Of a stretch of DNA of 64,000 nucleotides, positions 22,475 through 31,808 are shown in pieces. This DNA is from SLID01 sp041667545. GTDB lineage: Bacteria; Omnitrophota; Gorgyraeia; Tantalellales; Tantalellaceae. How positions within the stretch are numbered: position 1 is the stretch's first letter; every line of letters begins with the position of its first letter. The position numbers and the translations under genes are program-made. The stretch covers positions 1 through 64,000 of the forward strand of contig JBAYES010000002.1 of assembly GCA_041667545.1 (NCBI GenBank), given 5' to 3'. The notes beneath the pieces were generated by a model. That model was not told where the DNA came from. It ran no database searches and was given only the letters and a program-made list of their open reading frames with translations.

Positions 22475-24574
22475 ATGAAAAACTCAGAAAAGAACGGGAC
22501 ATCTTCCATAGCTGATATTTACGGTGTGAATGTTTTTGGAATAAAGAATATGCGGAATTATCTATCGGATAAAGCGTATAAGTCGCTTCTATCTACGATA
22601 CGAGAGGCAAAATCCATAGATCCCGGGATAGCCGATGAAGTAGCCGACGCGATGAAGTCATGGGCGACGGCAAAAGGGGCTACCCATTTCACCCATTGGT
22701 TCCAGCCGCTTACGGGAACAACGGCGGAAAAGCACGATTCTTTCATAGATCCCGACAATGACGGCGGAGTGATTTTGAAATTCTCCGGCAGAGAACTCAT
22801 TAAAGGAGAGCCCGACGCTTCCAGTTTTCCGTCAGGCGGGTTAAGAGCAACTTTTGAGGCCCGCGGATATACGGCATGGGACCCTACGTCCCCGGCCTTT
22901 ATTAAGGAAGCAAGTAACGGGGCTACGCTTTGTATTCCCACGGCTTTTTATTCTTACCATGGGGACGCTCTTGACAAAAAAACCCCTCTACTAAGATCCA
23001 TGTCGGCTCTTTCCAGGCAGGTATGCCGTCTTGCAAAACTTTTTGGGATACCTACTGAAGGTAAGAGGGCTTATCCAACGCTTGGCGCGGAACAGGAGTA
23101 TTTTCTTATAGATAAGTCGTTCTATGAAGGCAGGCTTGATCTCATACAGACGGGCAGGACCCTTTTTGGGAGCGCTCCGGCAAAACATCAACAGCTTGAA
23201 GACCATTATTTCGGGGCCATAAAACCCCGGATCGTGGATTTTATGGATGAGGTTGATAGAGAATTATGGAAACTCGGCATACCTGCGAAGACACGCCACA
23301 ACGAAGTTTGTCCCGCGCAGTTCGAGATCGCTCCGGTGTACGAGGAACTGAACCTCGCGGTAGACCATAATATGATGACTATGCAGGTGCTCAGGGAAGT
23401 TTCCGAACGGCACGGGCTGGTATGCCTTTTGCATGAGAAACCTTATGCCGGTGTTAATGGTTCGGGTAAGCACAATAACTGGGCGCTTCTGGGGCCTGAC
23501 GGAAAGAACTGGCTTACCCCGGGAGATAATCCGCATGAGAATGCCATATTCCTTACGATGATATGCGCTCTGATGAAAGGAATAGACACACATGCCGAGA
23601 TGTTGAGAGCGACGGTAGCTTCCGCCGGGAACGACCACAGGCTCGGAGCCAACGAGGCGCCGCCGGCAATAATGTCGATATTTCTCGGCGACCAGCTTAA
23701 CGATGTGATCGAACAGCTTGAAAAAGGCGCCGCGAAAAGTTCTAAAAAAGCCGACGCCATAGAAATAGGCGTTGATTCTCTTCCTCCGCTTCCTCGCGAT
23801 GTTACCGACAGGAACCGCACAAGCCCGTTCGCTTTTACGGGTAATAAGTTCGAATTCCGGGCGGTAGGATCCAGTCAGAATTGTGCCGGAGCGAACGTCG
23901 TGCTGAACACCATAGTGGCCGAGGCCTTGGATGATATATGTTCTGAGCTTGAAGCCAAAGTAAAGAACAAAAAAGATTTTAATAAAGTGCTTCAGAGGAT
24001 CCTTTCGGGTATTGTGAAAAAACACAAGCGGATAATCTTTAACGGTGATAATTATACAAAAGAATGGCACCGGGAGGCCAAGAAACGCGGACTTCCCAAT
24101 CTGAAGAACACTCCTGAATCTTTGTCTAAGGTGAAAGACAAGAAGAACGTGGAAATGTTCGGGAAATACAAGGTCCTTTCCCGGACGGAACTTTTTTCAC
24201 GTTATGATATTTACACCGAACAGTATGAGAAAGCTATTAAAATAGAGGGGGACGTGGCGCTTGCCATGGCAAGAACAATGATAGTTCCCGCGGCCGTAAG
24301 ATATCAGGGGGAGCTTGCCTCGTCGGTAAAGGGAACAGAGAGTCTCGGATGTAAGAACTCAGGAGCTAAAAAACTTTTGAAAAAAGTTTGCGCGCTTTCC
24401 GAGGATATACTTGAAGGCATAGACAGGCTTGAAAAAGCTCTGGGAGGACATTCTTCGGGCGTGATCATAAAGGAAATGAATTTTTTGAGAGAAGCAGTTG
24501 ACGAGCTTGAGACGGTAATACCTGAAAGCTTGTGGCCGCTTCCGTCATACGCGGAGATGCTTTTTCTTCTTTAG
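22475..24574 (+). CDS. glnN: Glutamine synthetase type III
   Basis: 699 residues, the usual size for GSIII and far larger than GSI (about 450). Characteristic segments include THWFQPLTGTTAEKHDSF near residue 70, AEQEYFLID, and VNGSGKHNNWAL with the ammonium/glutamate site. It makes glutamine from glutamate, ammonium and ATP. It heads the nitrogen supercluster and is followed 38 bp later by a GAF-ANTAR regulator. Strong RBS AAAAGGAG. No GSI gene is present in this window. Confidence 0.96.
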   Translation: MKNSEKNGTSSIADIYGVNVFGIKNMRNYLSDKAYKSLLSTIREAKSIDPGIADEVADAMKSWATAKGATHFTHWFQPLTGTTAEKHDSFIDPDNDGGVILKFSGRELIKGEPDASSFPSGGLRATFEARGYTAWDPTSPAFIKEASNGATLCIPTAFYSYHGDALDKKTPLLRSMSALSRQVCRLAKLFGIPTEGKRAYPTLGAEQEYFLIDKSFYEGRLDLIQTGRTLFGSAPAKHQQLEDHYFGAIKPRIVDFMDEVDRELWKLGIPAKTRHNEVCPAQFEIAPVYEELNLAVDHNMMTMQVLREVSERHGLVCLLHEKPYAGVNGSGKHNNWALLGPDGKNWLTPGDNPHENAIFLTMICALMKGIDTHAEMLRATVASAGNDHRLGANEAPPAIMSIFLGDQLNDVIEQLEKGAAKSSKKADAIEIGVDSLPPLPRDVTDRNRTSPFAFTGNKFEFRAVGSSQNCAGANVVLNTIVAEALDDICSELEAKVKNKKDFNKVLQRILSGIVKKHKRIIFNGDNYTKEWHREAKKRGLPNLKNTPESLSKVKDKKNVEMFGKYKVLSRTELFSRYDIYTEQYEKAIKIEGDVALAMARTMIVPAAVRYQGELASSVKGTESLGCKNSGAKKLLKKVCALSEDILEGIDRLEKALGGHSSGVIIKEMNFLREAVDELETVIPESLWPLPSYAEMLFLL

Positions 24575-24611
24575 ATAAAGTATTTTAAAAGTTCTGATAT
24601 AGGAGATCGAA

Positions 24612-25313
24612 ATGCCGGGTTCAACGGAAAAAGAATATCTTGCTACACTTACTAAGATAAGCAAGGCCATTACGAGCGATCTTTATCTGGAGGACATACT
24701 TAAGCTCCTGGTAAATTTGACGGCCGGGGTAATGGCGGCCGAAATATGCGCCATATGGCTTATAGACGAAGACACTAAGGAACTTAAAATAAGAGCTACG
24801 CAGGCAATGAGTCAGGAGTACCTTAAGGAAAGATCCCTCAAAGTAGGTGAAGGGATAGTGGGGCTTGTGGCCGAGGAAAAAAAACCCATAATAATTTCCA
24901 ATGTTCTTAAGGATGAGAGATATAAAGAGAAGAAACTGGCTAAAAAAGAGAACCTTGTGTCCATGTTAAGTGTGCCTATGATGGTCAAAGAAAAGGTGGC
25001 AGGTGTGATCAATGTTTATACTACCGAGACATACAAATTTTCTAAAAGCGATGTGAACCTTCTCAGCACGGTGGCAAATCAGGCGGCGGCGGCAATACAG
25101 AACACGGAGCTTTTGGTGAAGACAAAGGTAATACAGGAAGAACTTGAGACGCGGAAAAGGGTGGAAAAGGCCAAAGGGATACTGATGAGGGAACAGGGTA
25201 TATCCGAAGAAGAGGCCTATAGTCTTATCAGGAAATCCAGCATGAACAAGCGTATGTCCATGAAAGAGATAGCGGAAGCGATAATCTTATCTCAGGAAAT
25301 ACGTAAGTGGTAG
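24612..25313 (+). CDS. GAF-ANTAR transcription antitermination regulator
   Basis: 233 residues: an N-terminal GAF domain (about 10-165; AAEICAIWLIDEDTKEL, VGEGIVGLVAEEKKP, LSVPMMVKEKVAGVINVY) and a C-terminal ANTAR domain (about 175-230; RVEKAKGILMREQGISEEEAYSLIRKSS). ANTAR domains bind paired six-base-loop RNA hairpins and prevent terminators from forming. It has no receiver domain, so the GAF domain is the likely sensor of an unknown cytoplasmic signal. Candidate targets with overlapping terminators occur in the leaders at 22334, 25330, 38160 and 48159, all before nitrogen genes. The link is inferred from sequence and position. Confidence 0.9.
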   Translation: MPGSTEKEYLATLTKISKAITSDLYLEDILKLLVNLTAGVMAAEICAIWLIDEDTKELKIRATQAMSQEYLKERSLKVGEGIVGLVAEEKKPIIISNVLKDERYKEKKLAKKENLVSMLSVPMMVKEKVAGVINVYTTETYKFSKSDVNLLSTVANQAAAAIQNTELLVKTKVIQEELETRKRVEKAKGILMREQGISEEEAYSLIRKSSMNKRMSMKEIAEAIILSQEIRKW

Positions 25314-25329
25314 AAGCGGAAGGGAAAGG

Positions 25330-25484
25330 CCCGGCCATGATGCCGGGGAAGCGTAGATGCTTTATTGTGCGAGGTAATGACCGGCGAAGAAGATATCGGG
25401 CCGGATAGATCAAAAAAGATCAAATAGTTCAGGGCTATGACGCCCTTCTTGAGCAGAGGAATGCCAGGGAGGGCGTTTCTTTTT
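25330..25484 (+). promoter_or_regulatory. Two-hairpin ANTAR-type leader ahead of the porin/ammonium-transporter operon
   Basis: P1: CCCGGC (25330-25335), loop CATGAT, GCCGGG. P2: AGGGC (25431-25435), loop TATGAC, GCCCT (25442-25446). A terminator stem ACGCCCT (25440-25446) / AGGGCGT (25470-25476) with TTTCTTTTT uses the P2 3' arm. This is the clearest full P1-P2-terminator arrangement in the window: a stable P1, and a P2 that excludes the terminator. It begins 17 bp after the ANTAR gene stop. No separate promoter is obvious, so it may act within the glnN-ANTAR transcript. Confidence 0.7.
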
Positions 25485-25575
25485 GCGAGCGGAGAGGGAA
25501 GGGGTAAGAGGTAAGAGGCAAGGGGGAAGAGGTAAGGGGGGAGCGGGATGTGTTATAAAAAACGAGGAGGGAGAT

Positions 25576-26439
25576 ATGAAAAAAGTGAAGATAAGAAAGA
25601 CGGCGTTGATGGTGGTTTTTATAATGGCGGCGGCAGGGTTATTTGCCGTTCCATCTTTCGCGTTATTTGACGTAGAAGGCGGATGGCTCCCGGAAAAGGC
25701 GGAAGATATGCCCGAGATCTCGGCAAGCCAGGCTTTTTTCACCAAGTATATCTGGAGAGGATGGAATTTAGGGGATGAGCCGGTCATGCAGAACGATGTA
25801 ACTTTATCATGGTATGGCCTGAGTTTTAACTTCTGGACGAATTACAGCCTTAATAACGATAAGGAAAAAGATTCCGGAAGATATCAGGAATTCACCGAGA
25901 TAGATTACACGATAAGTTACGGTTTTAACGTGGGAGAGGCGGCGGAATTCTTTTCAGTCGATATGCCTGAAGCACTGCGTCCGATCGGGATCTCGGGAGG
26001 CTACATTTACTATACCTTCCCTAATGTGGACTGGAACGATAAATTCTTTGACAGCCACGAGATCTTTCTGGGCGTTTCGTACGACACTTTTCTCTCGCCC
26101 GAGTTCACGTGGTACTGGGACGTGGGAAGAGGTAAAGGCAACTCTGACGGAGGCGGGAATGGGTCATACTTTGAGTTCGGTATAAGCCATACGGTCGATC
26201 TTGGCGAAACCGGCGCATCCGCCACCTTAGGCATGACAACGGGAATAATAAACGAACAGTGGACAGACAAAACGGGGTTGGGGGATATGGTGTTCTCTCT
26301 GGGCGTGGATATTCCTTTACTGAACTATTTTACGGTAACTCCAAGCGTTGCTTATTCCGTTGTCCCGGACAGAGATGTTTACAACGATAACTCGTCCAAT
26401 GAATTTTTCGGCGGGATAACTGTAAGTTTCAGCTATTAA
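25576..26439 (+). CDS. Outer-membrane beta-barrel protein (TorF-like porin)
   Basis: 287 residues with a signal peptide (cleavage near PSFA-LF), then alternating beta strands rich in aromatic residues, and a C-terminal strand ending FFGGITVSFSY with the final aromatic residue expected for assembly by the BAM machinery. SQAFFTKYIWRGWNLGDEPVMQ is the start of the TorF-type putative porin family. Its place between the ANTAR gene and two ammonium transporters suggests uptake of a nitrogen source across the outer membrane; this is inference. RBS GAGGAGGGAG. A purine-rich run of GGTAAGAGG-like repeats (25490-25545) precedes it. Confidence 0.75.
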   Translation: MKKVKIRKTALMVVFIMAAAGLFAVPSFALFDVEGGWLPEKAEDMPEISASQAFFTKYIWRGWNLGDEPVMQNDVTLSWYGLSFNFWTNYSLNNDKEKDSGRYQEFTEIDYTISYGFNVGEAAEFFSVDMPEALRPIGISGGYIYYTFPNVDWNDKFFDSHEIFLGVSYDTFLSPEFTWYWDVGRGKGNSDGGGNGSYFEFGISHTVDLGETGASATLGMTTGIINEQWTDKTGLGDMVFSLGVDIPLLNYFTVTPSVAYSVVPDRDVYNDNSSNEFFGGITVSFSY

Positions 26440-26461
26440 GGACCGGATCTAACGATAAGAG

Positions 26462-26614
26462 TAGAGTTCTGCAAAATAGCTGTTTCACGTCGTTGCGAGG
26501 GAGCGAAGCGACCAAAGCAATCCTATATCTTATTGTATTTATTGAGATTGTTTTGTCACTCACTTTGTTCGTTCCTCGTAAAGACGGAATAAAAGTCTAT
26601 TTTGCAGAACCCTA
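26462..26614. mobile_element. MITE family 1, copy 5 (153 bp, short form)
   Basis: Left end TAGAGTTCTGCAAAATAGC, right end TTTTGCAGAACCCTA. Perfect 10-bp duplication ACGATAAGAG at 26452-26461 and 26615-26624. It lies between the barrel gene and the first ammonium transporter, 27 bp from the latter's start. Confidence 0.9.
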
Positions 26615-26640
26615 ACGATAAGAGAACAAAGGAGGTCAAA

Positions 26641-27978
26641 ATGAGAATCATTATAAGAGCGTTAAAGATCCTCCCGCTGATATTTTTGTCAACCGCTATG
26701 ACTGTTTCGGCAGAAGAGCCTACGGCGGCTACGAATGCCGTGGCTATCGACACGATCTGGATACTGATGGCGGCTTTTCTGGTGTTTTTCATGCAAGCGG
26801 GATTTGCAATGGTCGAAACGGGATTTACGAGAGCGAAGAATGCCTGCAACATAATGATGAAGAATCTTATGGATTTCGCCGTGGGTTCGGTAGCGTTTTG
26901 GGCGGTGGGCTTCGGCATTATGTTCGGGGCTTCGGCTTTCGGTGTTTTCGGAACGAGCGGTTTCTTCCTGTCCACCGGAGATCCTTCCACAAGCGAGGGT
27001 TTGTGGCAGTACGCCTTCTGGATGTTCCAGGCGGTTTTCGCGGCAACCGCCGCTACAATAGTTTCCGGAGCTATGGCTGAAAGGACAAAGTTCAAATCCT
27101 ATATGGCATATAGCGCCGTCATAACGGCCTTGATATATCCTGTGGTTGGACATTGGATATGGGGAGATGGTTGGCTGTCCGCAAAAGGAATGATAGATTT
27201 CGCGGGTTCTACAGTAGTTCATTCAACAGGGGGTTGGGCGGCTTTGGCCGGAGCCATACTTTTGGGGCCTCGTATAGGAAAATATTCTCCCGACGGTTCC
27301 TCGAACGCTATTACGGGCCATAATATTCCGCTTGCCTCATTGGGTGTATTCATATTGTGGTTCGGCTGGTTCGGTTTTAATGCCGGAAGTACAACTTCCG
27401 GAACGGATCTAAGTATCGCGACAATAGCCGTGACGACTAATCTCGCGGCCGCCGCGGGATCCATCAGCGCGATGATATTCGTATGGTTCAAATTCGGGAA
27501 ACCGGACATAAGTATGTCTTTGAACGGGGCTCTTGCCGGCCTTGTGGGTATAACCGCGGGATGCGCCAATGTTTCCCCTTCGAGCGCTCTCATGATAGGA
27601 GCGGTATCCGGGATACTTGTTGTTATAAGCGTTGAGTTCCTTGACAAGGTACTAAAGATAGATGATCCCGTTGGCGCTGTTTCGGTTCATGGGGTCTGCG
27701 GAGCCTGGGGAACTCTTGCTGTGGGACTTTTCGCCCAGGAAACATTCGGCGGAGTGAACGGCCTCTTTCACGGGGGAGGGATGACACAGTTCATTACCCA
27801 GCTTACCGGTGTGGTAAGTGTTTTCGCGTGGGTGTTCACTTCCGCGTTTATCGTCTTCTATGTTATCAAGGTTGTCATGGGACTCAGGGCCTCCGATGAA
27901 GAACAGCTCAAGGGGCTCGATATATGCGAGCATGGTATGGAGGCGTATTCCGGGTTCCAGACCTTTATGACACAGTAG
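26641..27978 (+). CDS. amtB: Ammonium transporter, first copy
   Basis: 445 residues: a cleavable N-terminal hydrophobic signal and about eleven membrane segments. The twin pore histidines are in FAGSTVVHSTGG and DDPVGAVSVHGVCGAWGTLAVGLF. The C-terminal tail (EEQLKGLDICEHGMEAYSGF) is the conserved region that GlnK contacts. The ATG at 26641 has AAAGGAGG ahead and is preferred to the in-frame ATG inside the MITE. It is one of two tandem paralogs before glnK. Confidence 0.95.
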   Translation: MRIIIRALKILPLIFLSTAMTVSAEEPTAATNAVAIDTIWILMAAFLVFFMQAGFAMVETGFTRAKNACNIMMKNLMDFAVGSVAFWAVGFGIMFGASAFGVFGTSGFFLSTGDPSTSEGLWQYAFWMFQAVFAATAATIVSGAMAERTKFKSYMAYSAVITALIYPVVGHWIWGDGWLSAKGMIDFAGSTVVHSTGGWAALAGAILLGPRIGKYSPDGSSNAITGHNIPLASLGVFILWFGWFGFNAGSTTSGTDLSIATIAVTTNLAAAAGSISAMIFVWFKFGKPDISMSLNGALAGLVGITAGCANVSPSSALMIGAVSGILVVISVEFLDKVLKIDDPVGAVSVHGVCGAWGTLAVGLFAQETFGGVNGLFHGGGMTQFITQLTGVVSVFAWVFTSAFIVFYVIKVVMGLRASDEEQLKGLDICEHGMEAYSGFQTFMTQ

Positions 27979-28152
27979 GATTGGCGCCGCGTTTTACATT
28001 GGCGTCGAGAACGAAAAGTAATAAGTAAAAGTAGAAAGAAGAAAAGCGGAAGATATATGAGGAGAACGAGAAATGACGTTTTGAAGTCGTCCTGAGGGTC
28101 CTGCCAAACCTGAGAGGCAGCTAAGGGAGGGGCCGATGGCTAAGGAAAAACT

Positions 28153-28350
28153 TAGGGTTATGCAAAATAGCGTTTTCACGTCGTTGCGAGGGAGCGAAGC
28201 GACCGAAGCAATCTTGTAACTTGTTATATTTATTGAGATTGCTTCGGCCTTCAACCATGCTCAGGACGAAATCCTGAGCGAAGCGAAGGGCTTCGTTACT
28301 CACTTCGTTCCTCGCAAAGACGTTATAAAAGTCCATTTTGAAGAACTCTA
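28153..28350. mobile_element. MITE family 1, copy 6 (198 bp, long form)
   Basis: TAGGGTTATGCAAAATAGCG at the left, inverse with small changes at the right. Perfect 11-bp duplication AAGGAAAAACT (28142-28152 and 28351-28361). It has the same internal long-form block as copy 1. It separates the two ammonium-transporter genes; the 150 bp before it hold no gene. Confidence 0.9.
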
Positions 28351-28377
28351 AAGGAAAAACTAAAAAAGGAGGTTGAG

Positions 28378-29730
28378 ATGTACGTTCTTAAATGGTTTAG
28401 GAGGATGGTGATCGGTTTGCCGGCGGCTATACTGGCTATGTCGGGGTCTTTGGCGCAAGCCAGTCCCGCCGCTGATGTGGGCGGTTATGCATTGATTTCC
28501 GGTATAGATACCATGTGGGTGCTTATAGCGGCTTTTATGGTCTTTATAATGCAGGCCGGTTTCGGTATGCTGGAGGCAGGCCTTATAAGGACCAAGAATA
28601 CCTGTAATGTGCTTATGAACAATTTTCTGGATTTCTGTATGGCATCGATGGGATTTTTTATTTTCGGATATGCCATAATGTTCGGTACGGGAAACGGGTT
28701 CATGGGGTTTACGGGATTTATGCTCATAGGCGCCGCGCATGAAGGGAGTATCCCTCTTGAGGCGGCATGGCTTTTTCATGCCGTTTTCTGCGGAGCGGCC
28801 GCGACCATCGTAGCGGGAGGAATAGCAGAGAGAATGAAGTTCAAATGTTATCTTATATATTCTTTTCTGATATCCGCTACGATATATCCTATAGTAGGAC
28901 ATTGGGTTTGGGGAGGAGGATGGCTTGCCGAGATGGGGTTCGGTGATTTCGCAGGATCTACAGTTGTCCACGCTGTCGGCGGTACGGCCGCACTTGTGGG
29001 CACGGCCATTTTGGGGCCGAGAATAGGTAAGTTCAACAAGGACGGCTCAGCTAATGCCATAGAAGGGCATTCAATGGCGCTTGCCTCGCTTGGGGCACTT
29101 ATACTATGGTTCGCGTGGTTCGGATTCAATCCCGGATCAACTTTGGCGGTAGGTGACGGTAGTTTGATAGCGAAAGTCGCTGTTAACACAAATCTCGCGG
29201 CGGCCGCGGGAGGGCTTGTAGCTATGTTCTTCGCGTGGAAAAAGTTCGGGAAACCGGATCTTTCAATGACTATGAACGGGGCTCTTGCGGGGCTTGTGGC
29301 CGTAACAGCTCCCTGCGCGTTCGTTCTTCCGTACGAATCGATAATAATAGGAGGAGTAGGCGGAATAATAGTTGTTCTGGGAACCGTGTTCCTCGATAAG
29401 ATACACATCGATGATCCTGTGGGAGCGGTTCCGGTACATATGATGAACGGTATATGGGGGACGCTTGCTGTGGGGCTTTTCGGGCAAGAAGCATTAGGGC
29501 TTGCACGAGACGGCCTCTTTCATGGCGGCGGGTTTACTCAGCTTGGGGTTCAGGCCTTGGGAGCCTTGGCCGTAGTGCTTTTTGTCGGAGCGGGTATGAC
29601 CGTCATATTCAAAACAATAGACCTGGCTATGGGGCTGAGAGTGTCCAGGGAAGAAGAGCTTAAGGGGTTGGATATAAGCGAACATGGTATGGAAGCTTAT
29701 GCGGGATTCCAGATATTCACTACAAAGTAG
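28378..29730 (+). CDS. amtB: Ammonium transporter, second copy
   Basis: 450 residues, clearly paralogous to the first copy but diverged (DFAGSTVVHAVGG and VGAVPVHMMNGIWGTL carry the pore histidines; tail EEELKGLDISEHGMEAYAGF). RBS AAAAAGGAGGTTG. Two adjacent transporters under one operon may differ in affinity or in their response to PII. Which is high-affinity cannot be told from sequence here. Confidence 0.95.
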   Translation: MYVLKWFRRMVIGLPAAILAMSGSLAQASPAADVGGYALISGIDTMWVLIAAFMVFIMQAGFGMLEAGLIRTKNTCNVLMNNFLDFCMASMGFFIFGYAIMFGTGNGFMGFTGFMLIGAAHEGSIPLEAAWLFHAVFCGAAATIVAGGIAERMKFKCYLIYSFLISATIYPIVGHWVWGGGWLAEMGFGDFAGSTVVHAVGGTAALVGTAILGPRIGKFNKDGSANAIEGHSMALASLGALILWFAWFGFNPGSTLAVGDGSLIAKVAVNTNLAAAAGGLVAMFFAWKKFGKPDLSMTMNGALAGLVAVTAPCAFVLPYESIIIGGVGGIIVVLGTVFLDKIHIDDPVGAVPVHMMNGIWGTLAVGLFGQEALGLARDGLFHGGGFTQLGVQALGALAVVLFVGAGMTVIFKTIDLAMGLRVSREEELKGLDISEHGMEAYAGFQIFTTK

Positions 29731-29782
29731 ATCCCGGGGGTTTAGTGTATAAGTGAAAGAGGGTAATGCGATGAAGGATATG

Positions 29783-29933
29783 AGAGTTCTGCAAAATAGT
29801 TGGTTCACGTCGTTGCGAGGGAGCGAAGCGACCGAAGCAATCCTATATCTTATTGTATTTATTGAGATTGCTTCGTCACTCACTTTGTTCGTTCCTCGCA
29901 AAGACGGAATAAAAGTCTATTTCTCATAGCCCT
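29783..29933. mobile_element. MITE family 1, copy 7 (short form)
   Basis: AGAGTTCTGCAAAATAGTTGG at the left; the right end has decayed to CTCATAGCCCT. The target duplication is uncertain (AAGGATAT on the left, AAGGACAT on the right). It lies 28 bp before glnK. Confidence 0.8.
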
Positions 29934-29961
29934 ATAAAAGGACATAAATAAGGAGGGGAAA

Positions 29962-30303
29962 ATGAAACTTATAGTAGCCATGATACAGCCGCATAAACTG
30001 CCGGATGTAAAAGAGGCCCTTTTCGCGGCGGATGTTCACAAAATGACCGTTACTAACGCTCTTGGATGCGGACAGCAGAAAGGTTTCACGGAGACATACA
30101 GAGGAGTAATACACGAAGTGAACCTGCTAAAGAAGATACGCATAGAGATAGCTGTGAACGAAGATTTTGTGAGGCCGACGGTAGACGCTATAATAAAAGG
30201 CGCTCGCACCGGGAAGATAGGCGATGGGAAAATACTCGTGATGGATCTTGCCGAGTGCATCAGGATCCGAACCGGAGAAACCGGCAGAGAAGCCATAGGG
30301 TGA
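29962..30303 (+). CDS. glnK: Nitrogen regulatory protein PII (GlnK type)
   Basis: 113 residues. The T-loop GCGQQKGFTETYRGVIHEV includes Tyr51 in TETYRG, the uridylylation site in proteobacterial PII proteins. The B- and C-loops (ARTGKIGDGKILV, RIRTGETG) bind ATP and 2-oxoglutarate. Linkage to amt genes marks it as GlnK-like: it would plug the transporters when 2-oxoglutarate is low. Whether it is uridylylated is unknown; no glnD is visible here. RBS AAGGAGGGG. Confidence 0.95.
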   Translation: MKLIVAMIQPHKLPDVKEALFAADVHKMTVTNALGCGQQKGFTETYRGVIHEVNLLKKIRIEIAVNEDFVRPTVDAIIKGARTGKIGDGKILVMDLAECIRIRTGETGREAIG

Positions 30304-30347
30304 GGCGCCATGCGGGTGTATTTGTCTTCGATTTTCGAATATCAGTA

Positions 30348-30493
30348 AGGACGGGTTCTTTTGTATGCTTTCTCGCTTGTTTTAACCGCCTCTTCGGGGG
30401 CGAAAAAGCTGGCTTTAAGACGGAAAACGGCACGAACAAGCGAACTTTTTCTCGGTTAAAAAGGCTTCAAAAACATGCAAAAGACCCCGTCCT
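30348..30493 (+). ncRNA. Candidate structured RNA between glnK and carA
   Basis: A 20-nt closing stem (30348-30367 with 30474-30493; 18 of 20 positions complementary). Inside, CGCTTGTT (30374-30381) can pair with AACAAGCG (30435-30442), and TTTAACCG (30381-30388) with CGGTTAAA (30453-30460). Because the partners occur in the same order on both sides, these two pairings cross, as in a pseudoknot. It has no coding frame and no T-run. It could be a regulatory RNA, or a decayed repeat that merely looks structured. A promoter follows at 30560. Confidence 0.4.
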
Positions 30494-30559
30494 GAGAGCA
30501 TCAACGCCAACTCGTAAAGAATACATCCGAATTGTGGGCAAAAAGTGATTAAAAAGTCT

Positions 30560-30588
30560 TGAATTTTTACTGGAACGAGTATATTATG
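30560..30588 (+). promoter_or_regulatory. carA promoter
   Basis: TTGAAT (30560-30565), 17-bp spacer, TATTAT (30583-30588), giving a leader of about 115 nt before carA. The leader holds ACGAC-AAAGAA-GTTGT (30635-30650), another six-base loop of the N-A-N-G-A-N type, but no terminator overlaps it. Confidence 0.6.
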
Positions 30589-30712
30589 GAAATGGCTCTA
30601 ATGAGAGAAAAACCGGCTCAGCGCCGAACCGGGGACGACAAAGAAGTTGTTATCGAGGGCAGTCTATTTTTTTGTCAGGTAAGGCAAAGTTATTTGGGAG
30701 AGGTTTTTTATC

Positions 30713-31801
30713 ATGAAAGCCGCGGTGGTTCTTGAAGACGGAAAGATATTTGAGGGCAAACTTTTCGGAGACATTAGGAGGAAATGTGTTTCCGGGGAAG
30801 TGGTGTTCAATACAAGTATCTCGGGTTATCAGGAAATAATCACCGATCCTTCCTATAGAGGTCAGATAGTAACAATGACCTATCCTCTCATCGGAAATTA
30901 CGGCATTAATACTGAAGACGCGGAATCCAACAGAGCTCATGTGGAAGGCCTTATTATCAGGGAACTTTGCGACGTTCCCAGTAATTACAGGGCAACGGAT
31001 TCTCTGGACGGTTACTTTAAAAAGAACGGTATATTAGGCATAACCGGAGTTGACACACGCGCTCTTACAAGGCATATACGTTTGAGCGGTTCCATGAAAG
31101 GTGTAATAACCGGGGATATATCTTCACTTGAGACCATTGGGGGAGAAGCCCGCAAAGTGCCCGATATATCCGGCAGGGATATTGTCAAAGAGGTCACATC
31201 AAAAGAAAGATCCGTATGGAATGACCGGGGGCATCTTCATATCTCCGTTCTGGATTGCGGGGTTAAGTATAATATCCTGAGGAATCTCTCGGAACGGGGA
31301 TGCAGGCTGACGGTTCTGCCCGCTAAGACGGGATCCCGGGAAATTCTTGAGCTCGATCCGGATGGAGTGCTTCTTTCCAACGGCCCCGGTGATCCCGAAG
31401 GGGCGGGGTATGTTCATAGGACAGTACGGGGCATTCTTGGCAAAGTGCCTATATTCGGGATATGTCTCGGGCATCAGATGATGGGACTTGCTTTGGGCGG
31501 AAAAACATACAAGCTTAAGTTCGGACATCATGGCGGGAACCATCCCGTAAAAGATCTGAAGACGGGCAGAGTCAGTATAACAAGTCAGAACCACTGTTTT
31601 TGCGTAGACCACGATTCATTGAGCGGCAAGGGAGCGGAGATAACCCATATGAACCTTAACGATAATACCGTTGAGGGAATGGAGAATGAGGAACTGAAAT
31701 TTTTCAGCGTACAGTTCCATCCCGAAGCGGGCCCCGGCCCTTATGACGCTGAATATCTGTTCGATAAATTCGTCCAAATGGCCGGAGATCATAAAAAATA
31801 A
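30713..31801 (+). CDS. carA: Carbamoyl phosphate synthase small (glutaminase) subunit
   Basis: 362 residues. The N-terminal CPSase_sm domain (VLEDGKIFEGKLFGD, GYQEIITDPSYRGQIV) is followed by a class I glutamine amidotransferase domain with the catalytic Cys in IFGICLGHQMM and the His-Glu pair in VQFHPEAGPGP. It supplies ammonia from glutamine to the large subunit for arginine and pyrimidine synthesis. It is followed by carB after seven bases. Confidence 0.97.
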   Translation: MKAAVVLEDGKIFEGKLFGDIRRKCVSGEVVFNTSISGYQEIITDPSYRGQIVTMTYPLIGNYGINTEDAESNRAHVEGLIIRELCDVPSNYRATDSLDGYFKKNGILGITGVDTRALTRHIRLSGSMKGVITGDISSLETIGGEARKVPDISGRDIVKEVTSKERSVWNDRGHLHISVLDCGVKYNILRNLSERGCRLTVLPAKTGSREILELDPDGVLLSNGPGDPEGAGYVHRTVRGILGKVPIFGICLGHQMMGLALGGKTYKLKFGHHGGNHPVKDLKTGRVSITSQNHCFCVDHDSLSGKGAEITHMNLNDNTVEGMENEELKFFSVQFHPEAGPGPYDAEYLFDKFVQMAGDHKK

Positions 31802-31808
31802 AGGAAAC

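Noticed and set aside
29740..29962. Sigma-54 promoter or NtrC site before glnK
   Set aside because: I found no TGGCAC-N5-TTGCA-like element; the space is filled by a MITE.
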